Assembly: GCA_025267735.1 (NCBI GenBank)
Contig: CM046299.1
Location: forward strand, 25,942,468-26,006,467
Direction: 5' to 3'
From: Mactra quadrangularis
Lineage: Eukaryota > Mollusca > Bivalvia > Venerida > Mactridae
Length of the DNA: 64,000 nucleotides
In this document: piece by piece, positions 1 through 11,735 of the stretch
Numbering within the stretch: position 1 is the first letter of the stretch
Layout of the letters: every line of letters starts with the position of its first letter
Translations under genes and position numbers: made by a program
The notes under the pieces: model-generated
Seen by the model: the letters and a program-made list of their open reading frames with translations, nothing else
Told to the model about the DNA's origin: nothing
Databases searched by the model: none

Positions 1-111
1 GACATGCTAACCACTATGTAGGCTGCGGCTCAACCATAAAGATAACTTTCAAGGATATTCAGGATGTAAATGAAGCCTATAAAGTGTCAACAAGGTATTT
101 CCATTTTAGGG
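1..111. other. Unassigned left edge
   Basis: AT-rich sequence before the target duplication of the first SINE. I see no coding signal or repeat here. Confidence 0.4.
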
Positions 112-127
112 CATAGTGACCTAGTTT

Positions 128-429
128 TATTTATTATTAATTATTAACTTATTGGAGTTAACTTTGTGTCAACACAATTTTATGTCATTTTACGGCGTCT
201 AGCGCACCTAACCTAGCTTTCCTGGACCATTGTCTATAACCAGTACTCACCTACCCTTCCACAAGGCCGGAAACATCTCCATATCATCTAATCAATGGTG
301 GAAAATCGACAATATTGTCAAATTTTCATGGAAGGGTATAACCTCCCCGGGTGGGATTTGAACCCGCACCCCCTCGGGCTTGAGATTCCAAATCCTGGCG
401 CGCTACCAACTGCGCTATCAACCCGGGTT
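128..429 (-). mobile_element. tRNA-derived SINE, family A, complete copy
   Basis: Read on the minus strand, the head is tRNA-like. It has a pol III A box TAGCGCAGTTGG (complement of 406-417) and a B box GGTTCAAATCC (complement of 354-364), followed by about 220 bp of body shared with copies at 9233, 14046, 21318 and 26998. Direct repeats of about 16 bp flank it (112-127 and 430-445, sharing CATAGTGACCTAG), as expected of target-primed insertion. The 115-codon reading frame across it (295-642) is accidental. It is not a functional tRNA gene, because the body is attached and repeated. Confidence 0.9.
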
Positions 430-445
430 CATAGTGACCTAGATT

Positions 446-799
446 TTTACCCTAGAATACACTTACATAAATCAGACTGGGATTTTATCAAATCAAAATT
501 TCAGACAAAATTCCAGGATATTTCATTTGTAGAAAGTTTGGATTTCCATGGAAGGAATTGTGACCTATGTTTGAACATATTTGAGCTCAGTGACCTACTT
601 TTGGACCAAAGGGAACCCATGCTAAACATATCCGAGATATGATTGGGGCTAACATCCATACTTAGTTTCAAGACAATTGAGGCAAAAGTGTGCTTGCTAG
701 AGCGTTAAGGAAACTATGTGTGAACAGACGACAGACATTGAGTGATCCTAATAGCTCACCCTGAGCTTATAGCCCAGGAGAGCTTTAAATCATAATAAA
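446..799. other. Unassigned sequence
   Basis: No coding potential or repeat structure recognised between the SINE and the next MITE. Confidence 0.4.
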
Positions 800-801
800 T
801 A

Positions 802-982
802 CAAGGGTGTGCAATTTCAATGGCTGACTTGTCAAAGTCATACTTGGGTAGTTGACAAGAAACACTAACTATCCTAATTGTCAGTAGAAAAATATTTTTT
901 TAATCTTTAGACAAGCGAAATTTTGCAGTGAACAGGAGATAAACAGATATAAGTAGAATAAATTTGAAATTTCACACCCTTG
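802..982. mobile_element. 181-bp MITE with TA target duplication
   Basis: Ends are CAAGGGTGTGCAATTTCAA and, on the complement of the right end, CAAGGGTGTGAAATTTCAA (18 of 19 match). Both sides are flanked by TA (800-801, 983-984). The TA duplication points to Tc1/mariner-type transposition, but the terminal sequence is not one I can assign to a named family. There is no coding capacity, so it is non-autonomous. Confidence 0.8.
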
Positions 983-984
983 TA

Positions 985-1714
985 CAATACAATACAAAAC
1001 AATACAAATAATTCCAACCAAAGTATCTTATATCACAGTATCTTGTAACCTTAGAGAAGAAATTATAATAAAAAAGCAAAAAACAAACAAAAAGTCAGTT
1101 AGAATAGATTATTTCAAAATAATGCCAAAAACCCTCCCCCAAGCCACGCAATATGACCAATAACCCTACATAAATCTTCAGTGGTCTCGAGTATCAATTC
1201 AGTATGACCGGAAATATCCAGGCCAGTTATATTTAAGTTTCCTTTGAGTTGTATGCCGGAGGTATCGCTATAACTCAATCCCTCCTTTCAACTGTGTCAG
1301 CATTTTTTTTGTATTCAATTAAGTTTGGGGGATGCAGTTTGTAATGTTTGAAATGCAGAGAAGTAGGGGACTATCAGACTGAGGGACAAATAGAAATACT
1401 TACAAAAAGTGATCACAAATATAAAGCTGACAATGAGCATGAAGATCATGACAGCTGGAAAGTTGGTGCAGTAAATTCTTTCAGAGGAGCATTAGGTTCA
1501 TTGAGCCTATATAATTAGTTCTCATACAAAATATTTACACTAATGTGCTATAAACTTAATCAAACAAGTAGCATTAGGCAAAAAAGGTAATAAATAAATT
1601 TTTCCAGCAATTTTCAAGACAGAATTACAATGTGCACATAAATTTAAATCAATGTAAAATATAATCTAATTAAGTTTGATTTAAACTCAGGTTTTTTTGT
1701 ACTCTTAAGTTAAA
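985..1714. other. Unassigned sequence
   Basis: AT-rich sequence with A-rich tracts near 1070-1090. Nothing identified. Confidence 0.4.
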
Positions 1715-1716
1715 TA

Positions 1717-4700
1717 CAGTCTAACCTGTGAACAAAGGACAGTCACGGGAAAATCCAAAAGTGTCCTTTGTGGACAGGTGTCCTCTATGGACAGGTTCTG
1801 ATGGACATGCCTCATATAATGTAGAAATTGCTTCCCGGGCATAAGCCAGTACTAACTCCAACATATAAACAACTGTACTTAGTTATTAATTAGCTTTGCA
1901 GAGCAGAACAGAACAGAATTAATGCAATAGTCTCACATTTGTACCCATTCAACTAATCTAAATAATCAACCCTTTGTTATGATGTAAAATAAGTGCGCTC
2001 TTTTGGCAAACTCATGAAGACTGTAAAGTGAATATCTGGGCTCTAGTTTGACCAAAATTTCTAGGGGAAGTCAAATCTTTTAGAGCTCATAATAAAGCTA
2101 AGTCTGAAGAAGAGTAGACAAGTGAAATTACATTAAATAAAATGGTTGTATACTATCCATGAACTAAAAAAATCACGTATCCGAAATTTTGCATGTCCGA
2201 AAATGTGTTCCCTTTTGTAATGTGAGACGACGAAAATAAATGAAATAATAATTGTGCTGGACTATTATTACTTTTAAAAATTAAATTGCTTCATTCTAAC
2301 ATCATTAATCCGATGAATATCATTTAAAGTAATCCTGGGAAAAAAATAAAAACAAAAATGTCTCAGTTGTGCAGTGATTCATTTTGCCGTGCGTCCTGCG
2401 TCAGAGACGCAAACTTTTTACTGTGGACGCAATGAATTCAAAGTATGTGCGTCCTTAGGACGCAAAATCTTTCACGAACATCTAGTTTTCCTGTTTAAAG
2501 TGTAAACTTCATTTATGAAAAAGTGGGAAAAAATGCTAATTTCAACGATGCGCCGAGAGGGCGTTCGGGCGAAGAAGTCGCCCTTTCCGTTAAAACTTCG
2601 CTCTATTAGCACATCAAAGCGAAAACGAAGTCGCCGACATTTTCGGAAAATCAATGGAACAAATTATGACCCAGATTATGACAGTCCACAAGACATCGAT
2701 TTAACGACGGATGGAGCGTTTCTTACATCTGCATTTCTTATGTAATCGACCAATCAACTATGCGGGAGTTTTGCTGTTAGTACGCACGCCTGAAAAACCG
2801 ATAATTAGTGACGCGTTTGTATATCAATGCCCCCTGTGTATATTGTCACCTTTAAGATCAACAAGCGTCCGCTTAAAAATCGATAGTGCTGTATGCCGGC
2901 CCGACAAGTTTGATATCGTAATTAAATGATTGAAATTAACAAACACGTGTCAAACTGTGATACAACAATAATATAAGAAGATAAAGCTTTTTGGATGCTT
3001 GCCGTTAAATTGATAATTGTATTAAATTATGAGAGAGTTATGAGAAAAGACGTAATTAGCAGTTTGCCCATGATTGCGTATGTTTTCGAGACCCACGCTA
3101 TCGTCAATCAAATGAAGCAAGGTTTAATCTACGTTAGTAATTCAATAATCTAATTATTTTGATTTTAACTTCTTTAATTAAGCAATAGATAACGAGGAAA
3201 TATCCTCAATTTTTTCGATTTCAAGAATTAACGCCGGTTGGTTCAAGTGAATTTATGAAAATAGTCGTAATATTCGTCACGTAACCTACCCGCTTGCAGA
3301 CTCTAAAAATCAATAATAAGCATAATTACATTGCTACATAATATGTTATACTTAAGGAAATGTATGTCCTTTACAGTAAACCTAATTAAATAATCTAATT
3401 AAAATATTTAAACAAAGAAGGATCAAATTTTAAAACGAGGACACTGATAACACATTTTCCAAACATGGTCGTATATGCATTTTAATCTCTTTTGATGATC
3501 ATAATACTAGCAAGTAAAGATGCTTAACATAAAAAAGAACGTTTAATTGAAATGAAAATTAGATAATTTAAGTTTACAATTTGATACAAAATCAATGTGT
3601 TCTGTGAATTTTGTGTAAAACATAGAACAAATAACTCGGTAACCAAACATCCAGGGAGTATTAATAAACTACTTGTGAGTTACAGCAGACATATCATTTA
3701 CTAAATGTAATAGTTATATGTTTTAACCTTTTAAGTGATTTCACTACACTAATTTGCTAATTAAGTCACAGACAGATGCATTCATTTGCATTATACAATG
3801 ATATTAAGTAACTACTGATTGTTTCAAAATCATGCATCGATGGAAGGACATGTTTTAGTGAACAAAATCTTGGGACTCATTGTCGTATGGGAGGGACTCA
3901 TTGTTTCAAAATATGTGAGTCCCATGGACTCATGTTTTCCAGCTTCAAAATGAATCACTGGTTGTGTATTGACGAAAATCGCCGATATTCGTACTATGAG
4001 GTAAGTTTTTAGACCAACATTTAAGAAATCTTTGATAGAAATGCAATTTAAAATTGAGTAAAATAAGGTAAACCAATGTTTATAAATAATATTTAAATCC
4101 AAAAGCGCCTTATAAGTGCATTTACTTGAATGAATATTAATGGATAAATGACGATGTTACTGAAAGGTAAACAATGAATTGCGTAATGGCGGCTTTTTTG
4201 GTTTGAAATTTTGAGACCTACGATTTAGTAACTTTACTTGCAAGTCAGAATTTTTAGTAATGTTTTAATTTATACATCAAATGAAAGCTTATACAACAAG
4301 GGATATGACTGTGTATACTGACTTTCGATCGTAATTTGACAGGTAAAAATATCCTGCAATGTCCGTATATGTGCTTGTTCAAAATGTCTATAAATTTCAC
4401 GCCAATTATGGGAACTAAGACGAGCAAAATACCTATGCCGACAGTTTTAACAAATTAACACGTAATTAAAGTGCTATAAAAACATTTCAGTTATTAAATC
4501 ATAAGATTATCACCTCGTTGTATGAACCTTTATCATGATTAAGTCACGTGTTCGTCAACGGATTATCGCTGTTTTATATATATGACGCCTCTTATACAAA
4601 GTGTCACTTGTTAATTGGTAACTTCCGCGTGTCCATTGTTTGGGGTAATATTATCAATTTGGGAGACAATACAGGTGTCCGCTGTCCGCAGACGACAGGT

Positions 4701-4810
4701 GTCCGCTGTCCAGAAGTAATTTAAAGAGCATTTTTGATGGGGGAAATTGATGTGTCCGTTGTCCACAGGTGTCCGTTGTCAAGAGGTGTCCGTTAGCTCA
4801 AGTTGGACTG
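1717..4810. mobile_element. pogo/Tigger-like element, interrupted by a 1589-bp insertion
   Basis: The left end reads CAGTCTAACCTGTGAACAAA and the complement of the right end CAGTCCAACTTGAGCTAACG. TA flanks both sides (1715-1716, 4811-4812). CAGT..AACC ends with TA duplications are typical of pogo/Tigger elements. Subterminal GTGTCC/GGACAC motifs recur at both ends (about 1745-1800 and 4630-4800). Removing the insertion at 2372-3960 and its 6-bp duplication leaves about 1.5 kb. No transposase frame is visible, so it is non-autonomous or a relic. Confidence 0.75.
2372..3960 (+). mobile_element. 1589-bp CAGTG-ended DNA transposon, copy 1
   Basis: Starts CAGTGATTCATTTTG and ends with its exact complement (15-bp terminal inverted repeats), flanked by GTTGTG on both sides (2366-2371, 3961-3966). 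The 6-bp target duplication is shorter than the usual hAT 8 bp, although the CAGTG end is hAT-like. The copy at 11736-13324 is inverted and of exactly equal length: paired coordinates sum to 15696 at both ends and at the interior points compared. The longest frames are 76 codons (2515-2745, basic, beginning MKKWEKML) and 60 codons on the other strand. Neither looks like a transposase, so the element is probably non-autonomous. Confidence 0.85.
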
Positions 4811-4936
4811 TAGTTCAATCACAAAGTAATTAATTTATACATCTAATAAATTAAAATGAACATGACCTCATACCCGAAGATGGTACCCATGTACAGACTT
4901 AGATACAATCAGAAACATTACATTTAACCATATGAT

Positions 4937-5685
4937 TAGAGCAGCAATCATTCACTGGAAAGTTGATTCGATACTTTTTCTTTCAATTCAATTTTTTTTT
5001 ATTTGATTCATTTAATATAATTTACTTCAAATATGCATTTATACATTTATTTGAGCTTAAATCTAAATAATATGATTAAATAAAAGTGTTACTGAAATTT
5101 GATAACACGAAACTCGAAAATCTGCTAAATTAATATTTGCTTTTTTTAAGTACGAAATGGATTGGGTACGAATGTCAAGCTAGCGAAAATGTATTATTAA
5201 TGTAATTTCGACTAAAAACGTGTAGACAGCATGGAGCATAAATTGTAGAAAGATGCAGTTCTTGATATACCATTGTACATATAACATAAACCTACACTGG
5301 GTAGGCAAATATATTAAAATTTGAATTAACTAACATCAAACCTTGACTTGTGCGAGCGGAGCTAAACTTCTGGTTTGTCAGAACAAGTAAAATTCAAATA
5401 CACTGACCAAATTAGCGTAGGATCCGGGCATAAACTACAAATATATTTTTGGAACAGAGTTTCCAAGAAGTGCTACTTAAAATCGTAATGGAAACTTTTA
5501 GAGAAATGTAACAAAGCGAAACCCAGTTTTACTGTCAACATACTTTGTCTTTTAGGTGGGCCTTTGCTTTTATCGTTATAACATGTTTAAAGGTCAGCAT
5601 CGAATCAAAACTCGCGGGTGCTGAATAGAAATAGAATCGGCTCCCTTGCAATCGAGTTTCAATGTATCAAATCATTGCAGCCCTA
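4937..5685 (-). mobile_element. hAT-like non-autonomous element, 749 bp
   Basis: The left end is TAGAGCAGCAATCATTCAC; the complement of the right end is TAGGGCTGCAATGATTTGA. Flanking 8-bp duplications CATATGAT and CATATCAT differ at one base. TAG-type ends plus 8-bp duplications fit hAT. A shorter relative, partly inverted in sequence, lies at 14076-14558 (shared blocks near 5110-5165 and 14390-14440, and near 5600-5665 and 14085-14150). No coding capacity. Confidence 0.8.
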
Positions 5686-5864
5686 CATATCATACTGTTT
5701 ACACTAGTTATTCAAATGGTGTTACCGACTACAAAATATTTTTTCAGAGACTTGACAACTCATTGATGTCTTAGTAATTGAAATCACTAATTATTGGTTA
5801 CTTTAATATTTATTGAGATTTATAAATTTCTGTGTTAAGACTAAATCATAATCGGTAATTCAAG

Positions 5865-7563
5865 TAGGGCTGCAACGGTTCGACGAACTACCGTGAAACT
5901 CGAACCGAAGGTGGCCGGTACGAGTGTACCGTACCGTTACCTAAAAATCCGAGTGAACCGCGGTCTTATTAAATATTGTCTAACATATATTCCTATTGGT
6001 CATTAAGAACGAATTTTAAATCAAAATCTCATGTCAAGACGACGACAAACACAAGTAAACCAAATTAACACAAATAAATAAATTAGTCGTGATAATCAGT
6101 ACTTTAAGCCATTCCTATATGTGTGTAAATCATATTAATTTTCTGTAGTAATCCTAAATAATTAACAAACAAACTGCCATGTACACCAGGTACATTTACC
6201 TTTTGTTTGATGACGAACATGTGTTTGTAATTTATAATTGAAACTGATGTAAACAATTTAATATATGTGTCGGCATTTTTCACAGTTTGTCGATATTTGA
6301 TAGCCTAACAATACAATGTCATAATTGCTATGTCTCATCGTGTAATCATAGAGTCTTAGACACTTCTATAATTTAGTTGTTACTTTGAATAATTTTTAAA
6401 ACAAATGTGACCTAGTTTTTTAATTGTTGACTCCATACGCTAAATTATAGGCAGGTTTTGAAAAGATACACAATCGACGATCGCAGGAAAAAACATTTTT
6501 GGACTAACGTAAAATTAACTATGACTCCCATTATTTTATCATTTTATTTTTAGAAAATTCAAACATTACTTTTCCGTTCGTATAATTTTCCGTGTTTTCT
6601 CGAAAAAAACCCAAACAAACTATTTTTCAATGAATATTCGTATTTTACCGATGCAAGTGTAATCAAAATGTTGTTTGCTAATCGTGAAAGAAATAAAAGC
6701 GTTATGTTGTGAATGTGTATTGATATTGATGGATTAAAATGCGTTGGTGTTCTTAAGACGTGCAATTATAAGATTAACGCTTACAATATAAAATCGCGCT
6801 AATTTTCGGCACAAACGCCGAAACTCCAGAACTTTAAAACTCAACAATAGTAATTGTCTAAACTAACTTCATTGTCGTCTTTCTACAACCTAATTATGTC
6901 TTAATTAGTAATATTTTTCGTAAAATAAATCCCTATGGTAATATGGATATAGTCTAATTGTAATATATTTTCGCGACCCACGCTATTGCATATTAAACTG
7001 AAACATTTTTTAAATTTACATAAGTAATGTAAAAAGCTTATTAATTGTTCTTCCTAATATAAAAAAATGCTTCAGGAACCAACAAATTCAAACAAAATGT
7101 CACTGTTTTCGGGCACACGAATTTGAAACAAATCTTCTAACAACTGACGTTTTTTTGTCGATATTGACAATTGTAATGGTAAAATTATATGCATATTGCA
7201 TATTTATGTAATTTATGAATTCAATTAAAAATTCTTGTGATGCTATCATACCTACACTGTATTTATCATTGACATACAGTTAAAATAACTACACCTGCTA
7301 GTATGCATGACTTTATGAAAATGTTAAGTTTGTTGTTGAATGAGTATTTCAAAAAGGCAAAGAACAGACAAGATGTTTGTATAAACTTGTTAGCAAATTA
7401 AAATACTGTTATGGTTACTATCTGATTTATTAAACACAATTATACAAAAGAATCTTTATTATAAATAATATTACCATATTGAACCTAGGTACGTATTGTG
7501 AACCTTAACTGCTGTACCTAGGTACGTACCGTACCGTGACTTGGCTCAAGGTACGCAGCCCTA
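5865..7563. mobile_element. hAT-like non-autonomous element, 1699 bp
   Basis: Both ends carry TAGGGCTGC, and a perfect 8-bp duplication AATTCAAG flanks it (5857-5864, 7564-7571), diagnostic of hAT-type insertion. Subterminal DNA is rich in GTACC/GGTAC motifs at both ends (5905-5940 and 7488-7555), plausible transposase-binding repeats. The interior is AT-rich with only a 68-codon frame that resembles nothing. Confidence 0.85.
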
Positions 7564-7571
7564 AATTCAAG

Positions 7572-9232
7572 TATTCCAATCAGCGTTGTTTAACTGTTGA
7601 TGTGCCAGTGACAATTAAATAAAATTTATCAATAAATAGTCAGAGCTTTTATTCAGTACTTGGGGAAGGGGCCTGGGGCCTTTTTATATAGAGAACATTT
7701 GAGGAAATTCTATCACAGTTTCATAGAAAGGGGAACAAAATATCCAAGGTAAACTCCAAATTTGGGGAAAACTGCATGATTTTAAAGAAATTTCAAGAGG
7801 GGAAGGCGCCTGTTAACCTGATAGTATACATTATTTTATATATTTCAAAATTATAAAAATAATCATTTTAAAACCATTGTAACATCATTAAGCCATGATT
7901 TTGTAAAATATCTTTGTAACATATATAAGTAATAAGTTGGCAAATACTTCCAAATGTCAGTATAACATTTCATTAGTGAACTGCATTGAAAATTAAAATA
8001 TCAATGATCATAGCATACAGACCTTATTTTTCTACATTTATTTTAGATACACATGTAACATGTTATTACATCACATTTTAAAGTCAAGGGATGAACGAAA
8101 CCCCTTTTTGTAACTCCCCTTTATTTTTAAATTGAGCAACACTAGTATTTTGTTCAGCTTTGAAGTCATATACATACAAATCATCAGTCTAATACTTTAT
8201 ACCATATATCAACCTTTATCTATAGTACACTAAGTCATGAGCACATGTAAATACCACATTCACATAAACAATTACTGCTATACCTAAAATTAAAGAATAA
8301 CACTCTATACCCTCTCCTTCCTGTATCAAAGAACAAATAAAGCTACAATACATCATTACTGGTAAAAAAACAATGGTCATTTTTCTAGTTAATCTTTGTG
8401 TACTTCAATACAAGTACTGAATATATGTAGAAGCACCTTAGCTAGATTCCCATACTATACCCGACTACTGTCCATTGTACAAGTACATAAGGTTTACTTC
8501 AATCCAACAATCTTAAACAGTATAACCACCCTGAACCATGGTCAATACATGACTTAAGTCTGTTTGGACAAGTTATCCTTTTTTTGTATTCTATAATCTA
8601 GATTTCCAGATTTGTTATTTTTCTTTTTTCTATCATACTTTTATTTCCTTTTATGTTCATTTTCTTTTTTTCTATCCTATTTTTTTTATCATATTTTTCT
8701 TTCTTTTTATTTCAATTTTTCTTTTTTCTATCCATTTTTATTCTTGTATGAGCATTTTTTTTTCTTCAATGTGACTTTAGCCATAGTAGATCACTACCTA
8801 GCATCATTAGTAACAAATACATATATTTTGAAATATTTTTTATTTTAGTCATTTATATTGAAAATAAAATCATTTAACGATGTATGACATCATTTGTTTG
8901 ATACATGAAGTGAAGGTAAGACTATCGTTCTATTAATATGTAGCTTTATATGTGAACAATGATTTTACACTGCCACACTTGGCATACTCTCATTCTAAAG
9001 GTTGAATTAGGTACATAGGTGCTCAGACTGTATGACATTGAAGAAAAGACTTCATTTTGATTTTATTAATTTAACAAATCTTAAGTATGATTTTTTCAAT
9101 GAAACCTCACAATATTAATCAATACATTTACATGTGTACAATTAATAAACTTAAGGAATTACTTAATTAATTTAAGAAAACATTGCAGTGATTATTTTTA
9201 TATACTGGTTTAGCACTGTGTCAAAACAATAA
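7572..9232. other. Unassigned AT-rich sequence with a T-rich tract
   Basis: No gene recognised. Bases 8600-8765 are a T-rich low-complexity tract (runs of T, TTTC and TATCC), which by itself creates an open frame of F, S, Y and L codons. G-rich patches near 7660-7690 and 7798-7812 resemble each other but form no clear element. Confidence 0.45.
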
Positions 9233-9425
9233 GTTATTTTACTGTGGACAGCTCACCTAACCTAGCTTTCCTGGACACTTAATAACCAGTACTCATCAAC
9301 CCTTCCATAAGACCGGCAACTTCTCCATATACATGTACCTTATTATTAAATGGAGGAAAAATTAACATTTTCAACATATTTTCATGGAAGGGTATATTAA
9401 CCTCCCGGAGATGATTTCAAACCCT
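9233..9425 (-). mobile_element. SINE family A, truncated copy
   Basis: Matches the body of the SINE at 128-429 (CACCTAACCTAGCTTTCCTG block, then the ATGGAAGGGTAT block), but the match stops at the start of the tRNA-like head. Diverged and inactive. Confidence 0.75.
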
Positions 9426-9556
9426 TACTACACAGATATTTTTTCTTTCAATGCAGTCAAATGGTACAAAAATTACAAAATAAAGGTTTGAACATTATTT
9501 GACAAATGTTACAATGGTTATCACAACTGAATGTCTTGTCATTCAATTTTTAGATA

Positions 9557-10426
9557 CAGTAGAACCTGAGAATATTACACAGTCCCAGGACTGACCAGAC
9601 TGTCCAGTCTTCGCTAATGTCCTGTTTTCTCAATGTGACATACAATATTACACAGTCCCAGGACTGACCAGACTGTCCAGTCTTCGCTAATGTCCTGTTT
9701 TCTCAATGTGACATACAATATTACACAGTCTCAGGACTGACCAGACTGTCCAGTATTCGCTAATGTCCTGTTTTCATACAATGTGACATACAATATTACA
9801 CAGTCCCAGGACTGACCAGACTGTCCAGTCTTCCCTAATGTCCTGTTTTCTCAATGTGACATACAATATTACACAGTCCCAGGACTGACCAGACTGTCCA
9901 GTCTTCGCTAATGTCCTGTTTTCTCAATGTGACATACAATATTACACAGTCCCAGGACTGACCAGACTGTCCAGTCTTCCCTAATGTCCTGTTTTCTCAA
10001 TGTGACATACAATATTACACAGTCCCAGGACTGACCAGACTGTCCAGTCTTCCCTAATGACCTGTTTTCTCAATGTGACATACAATATTACACAGTCCCA
10101 GGACTGACCAGACTGTCCAGTCTTCCCTAATGTCCTGTTTTCTCAATGTGACATACAATATTACACAGTCCCAGGACTGACCAGACTGTCCAGTCTTCGC
10201 TAATGTCCTGTTTTCTCAATGTGACATACAATATTACACAGTCCCAGGACTGACCAGACTGTCCAGTCTTCCCTAATGTCCTGTTTTCTCAATGTGACAT
10301 ACAATTATTGTATGGGATTTTTTTGTGATCAAGTTTTGTGAAGTTTTCTCAACTTTCCATTTTCACAACATGCAAAATTGTCAACTTCTAAGTACTGTAT
10401 TATCATATTATACAGAGGTTCTTCTG
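9557..10426. mobile_element. pogo/Tigger-like element expanded by an internal satellite
   Basis: The left end CAGTAGAACCTGAGAATATT and the complement of the right end CAGAAGAACCTCTGTATAAT are similar, and TA lies on both sides (9555-9556, 10427-10428). Most of the interior is a ten-copy 73-bp tandem repeat whose first unit overlaps the left terminal region. No transposase. Confidence 0.65.
9571..10302. repeat. Tandem satellite, ten units of 73 bp
   Basis: Units begin at 9571, 9644, 9717, 9792, 9865, 9938, 10011, 10084, 10157 and 10230. All are 73 bp except the third, which is 75. Each starts AATATTACACAGTCCCAGGA and ends with CTCAATGTGACATAC. Units differ at only a few positions, for example TTCGCTAATG or TTCCCTAATG. 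There are no unique spacers, so it is not a CRISPR array. The order of G and C variants could show which units were copied together. Confidence 0.95.
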
Positions 10427-10428
10427 TA

Positions 10429-10818
10429 TAAAGGGTGGCTGTGTAACTCAGTACTGAATTTCATGTCTTTGGACAACAAATACTTTTAATTATTAAAATA
10501 TAGACATTGATTTAATTTACTGTTGTACTTAATAATCTTAATTAACTGCAATGGTTTTAATTAATGATATAAAATGTATTGTTAAATCTTATTTCAATGT
10601 CAGTGGCACATACATTTACCCTGTGTATTTAGATACTTACTACAATACTTCTGTATTCAATTTATGAATTTATTAGATGTTTTCACAATGTAAATATTGT
10701 AAACAACTTGTATAATGTTTTATCAGAGGTCCACATGGAAGATTGGATTCATCAAAATGTGTAGCCATTGTTAAATAAAGTCTATATTATTATAATTATT
10801 ATCATTATAATTTATCAC
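10429..10818. other. Unassigned AT-rich sequence
   Basis: No coding signal or repeat structure recognised. Confidence 0.4.
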
Positions 10819-11096
10819 TACAGTAAACTCTGTTCCACTAATAAGACCACCTGGCGGTCTTACAGAAAGTGGTCTTAATAGCGAGTCCGTCTTAATAGCG
10901 AATCCACCTATTTATATATTGAGTATAACAGTAAGGTATCAAAAATTATTAACGTTGCCAGTGACTATTCATTTAGTTAAAATGTCTTGTTAATGGTTAC
11001 AATGTACAAATAGAAAGTAAGAATACTCATGCTATTTTTTCCAAACATCTGCATTTAACTTATTAATTTCAGACACTGTTTAAATCACAGTCCTTT

Positions 11097-11375
11097 CAGG
11101 GGCAGATCCAGAATTTTTTCTAAGGGGGAAGGTTCTTAACTTTTTCTAGGGGGTCCAAACTTTGGAACCACAACCACATTATACACTTCCTGCAGAATAA
11201 TGCAGCATATAAGTAATAAAAACAACATAACCATTAAATCTATTTTAAGCATTGAGAAAAACTGTTTCATGACTTAAAGTCAATAAATACTTATGGACAA
11301 GTCCATTTAGGAAATTCTAGGGGATGATCCAGACCCCCCTGGAAACCCCCCCCCCCCCCGCTAGATCTGCCTATG
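11097..11375 (+). mobile_element. CAGGGGCAGATCC-type MITE, copy 1
   Basis: Starts CAGGGGCAGATCCAG; the complement of the right end starts CATAGGCAGATCTAG. Flanks CCTTT and CTTTT match at 4 of 5 bases, suggesting a 5-bp duplication. The interior carries GGGGTCC motifs and a long C run near 11347-11359. It is related to copies at 39920-40191 and 41560-42235. Confidence 0.7.
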
Positions 11376-11735
11376 CTTTTAATGATATTTTGTGAATTAA
11401 TAATCAAACCAAGAAACTGACTGACAATATAATTTCGTCACCGCAAAATTAGTCCATACTGTCCCAGGACTATATACCCATCGTGCTGTTCGGTATACTG
11501 GAGTTTACACCTGTCCGACACTAATTTTAATTTTGTCAGTAATTTTAATTTGTACAAATTAAAATTAGATTTGTACGCAAAATAATCAGATAACTGGAAC
11601 ATACTTGCTAAAAAACGTATGCAAATTAATGAGACTGACGACTTTTCACCAAGTTGTAAAGGAAATTCTACTTTCGTTTTCTTTGTTTAGAACGCTCTGT
11701 AAGAACGCTTATGTAAGCAGACGAAACACATTCTT

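Noticed and set aside
346..429. A functional tRNA gene on the minus strand
   Set aside because: A and B boxes are good, but the head is attached to a SINE body repeated at least four more times and has flanking target duplications.
295..642. 115-codon open frame
   Set aside because: It lies across the SINE head, its target duplication and unrelated flank.
2515..2745. 76-codon frame in the 1589-bp element as a real gene
   Set aside because: Identical in both copies only because the element is; no domain, and it overlaps an equally long frame on the other strand.
8612..8848. Membrane-like 78-codon protein
   Set aside because: Product of a T-rich low-complexity tract.
9571..10302. CRISPR-like array
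   Set aside because: Units are contiguous 73-bp repeats with no variable spacers.
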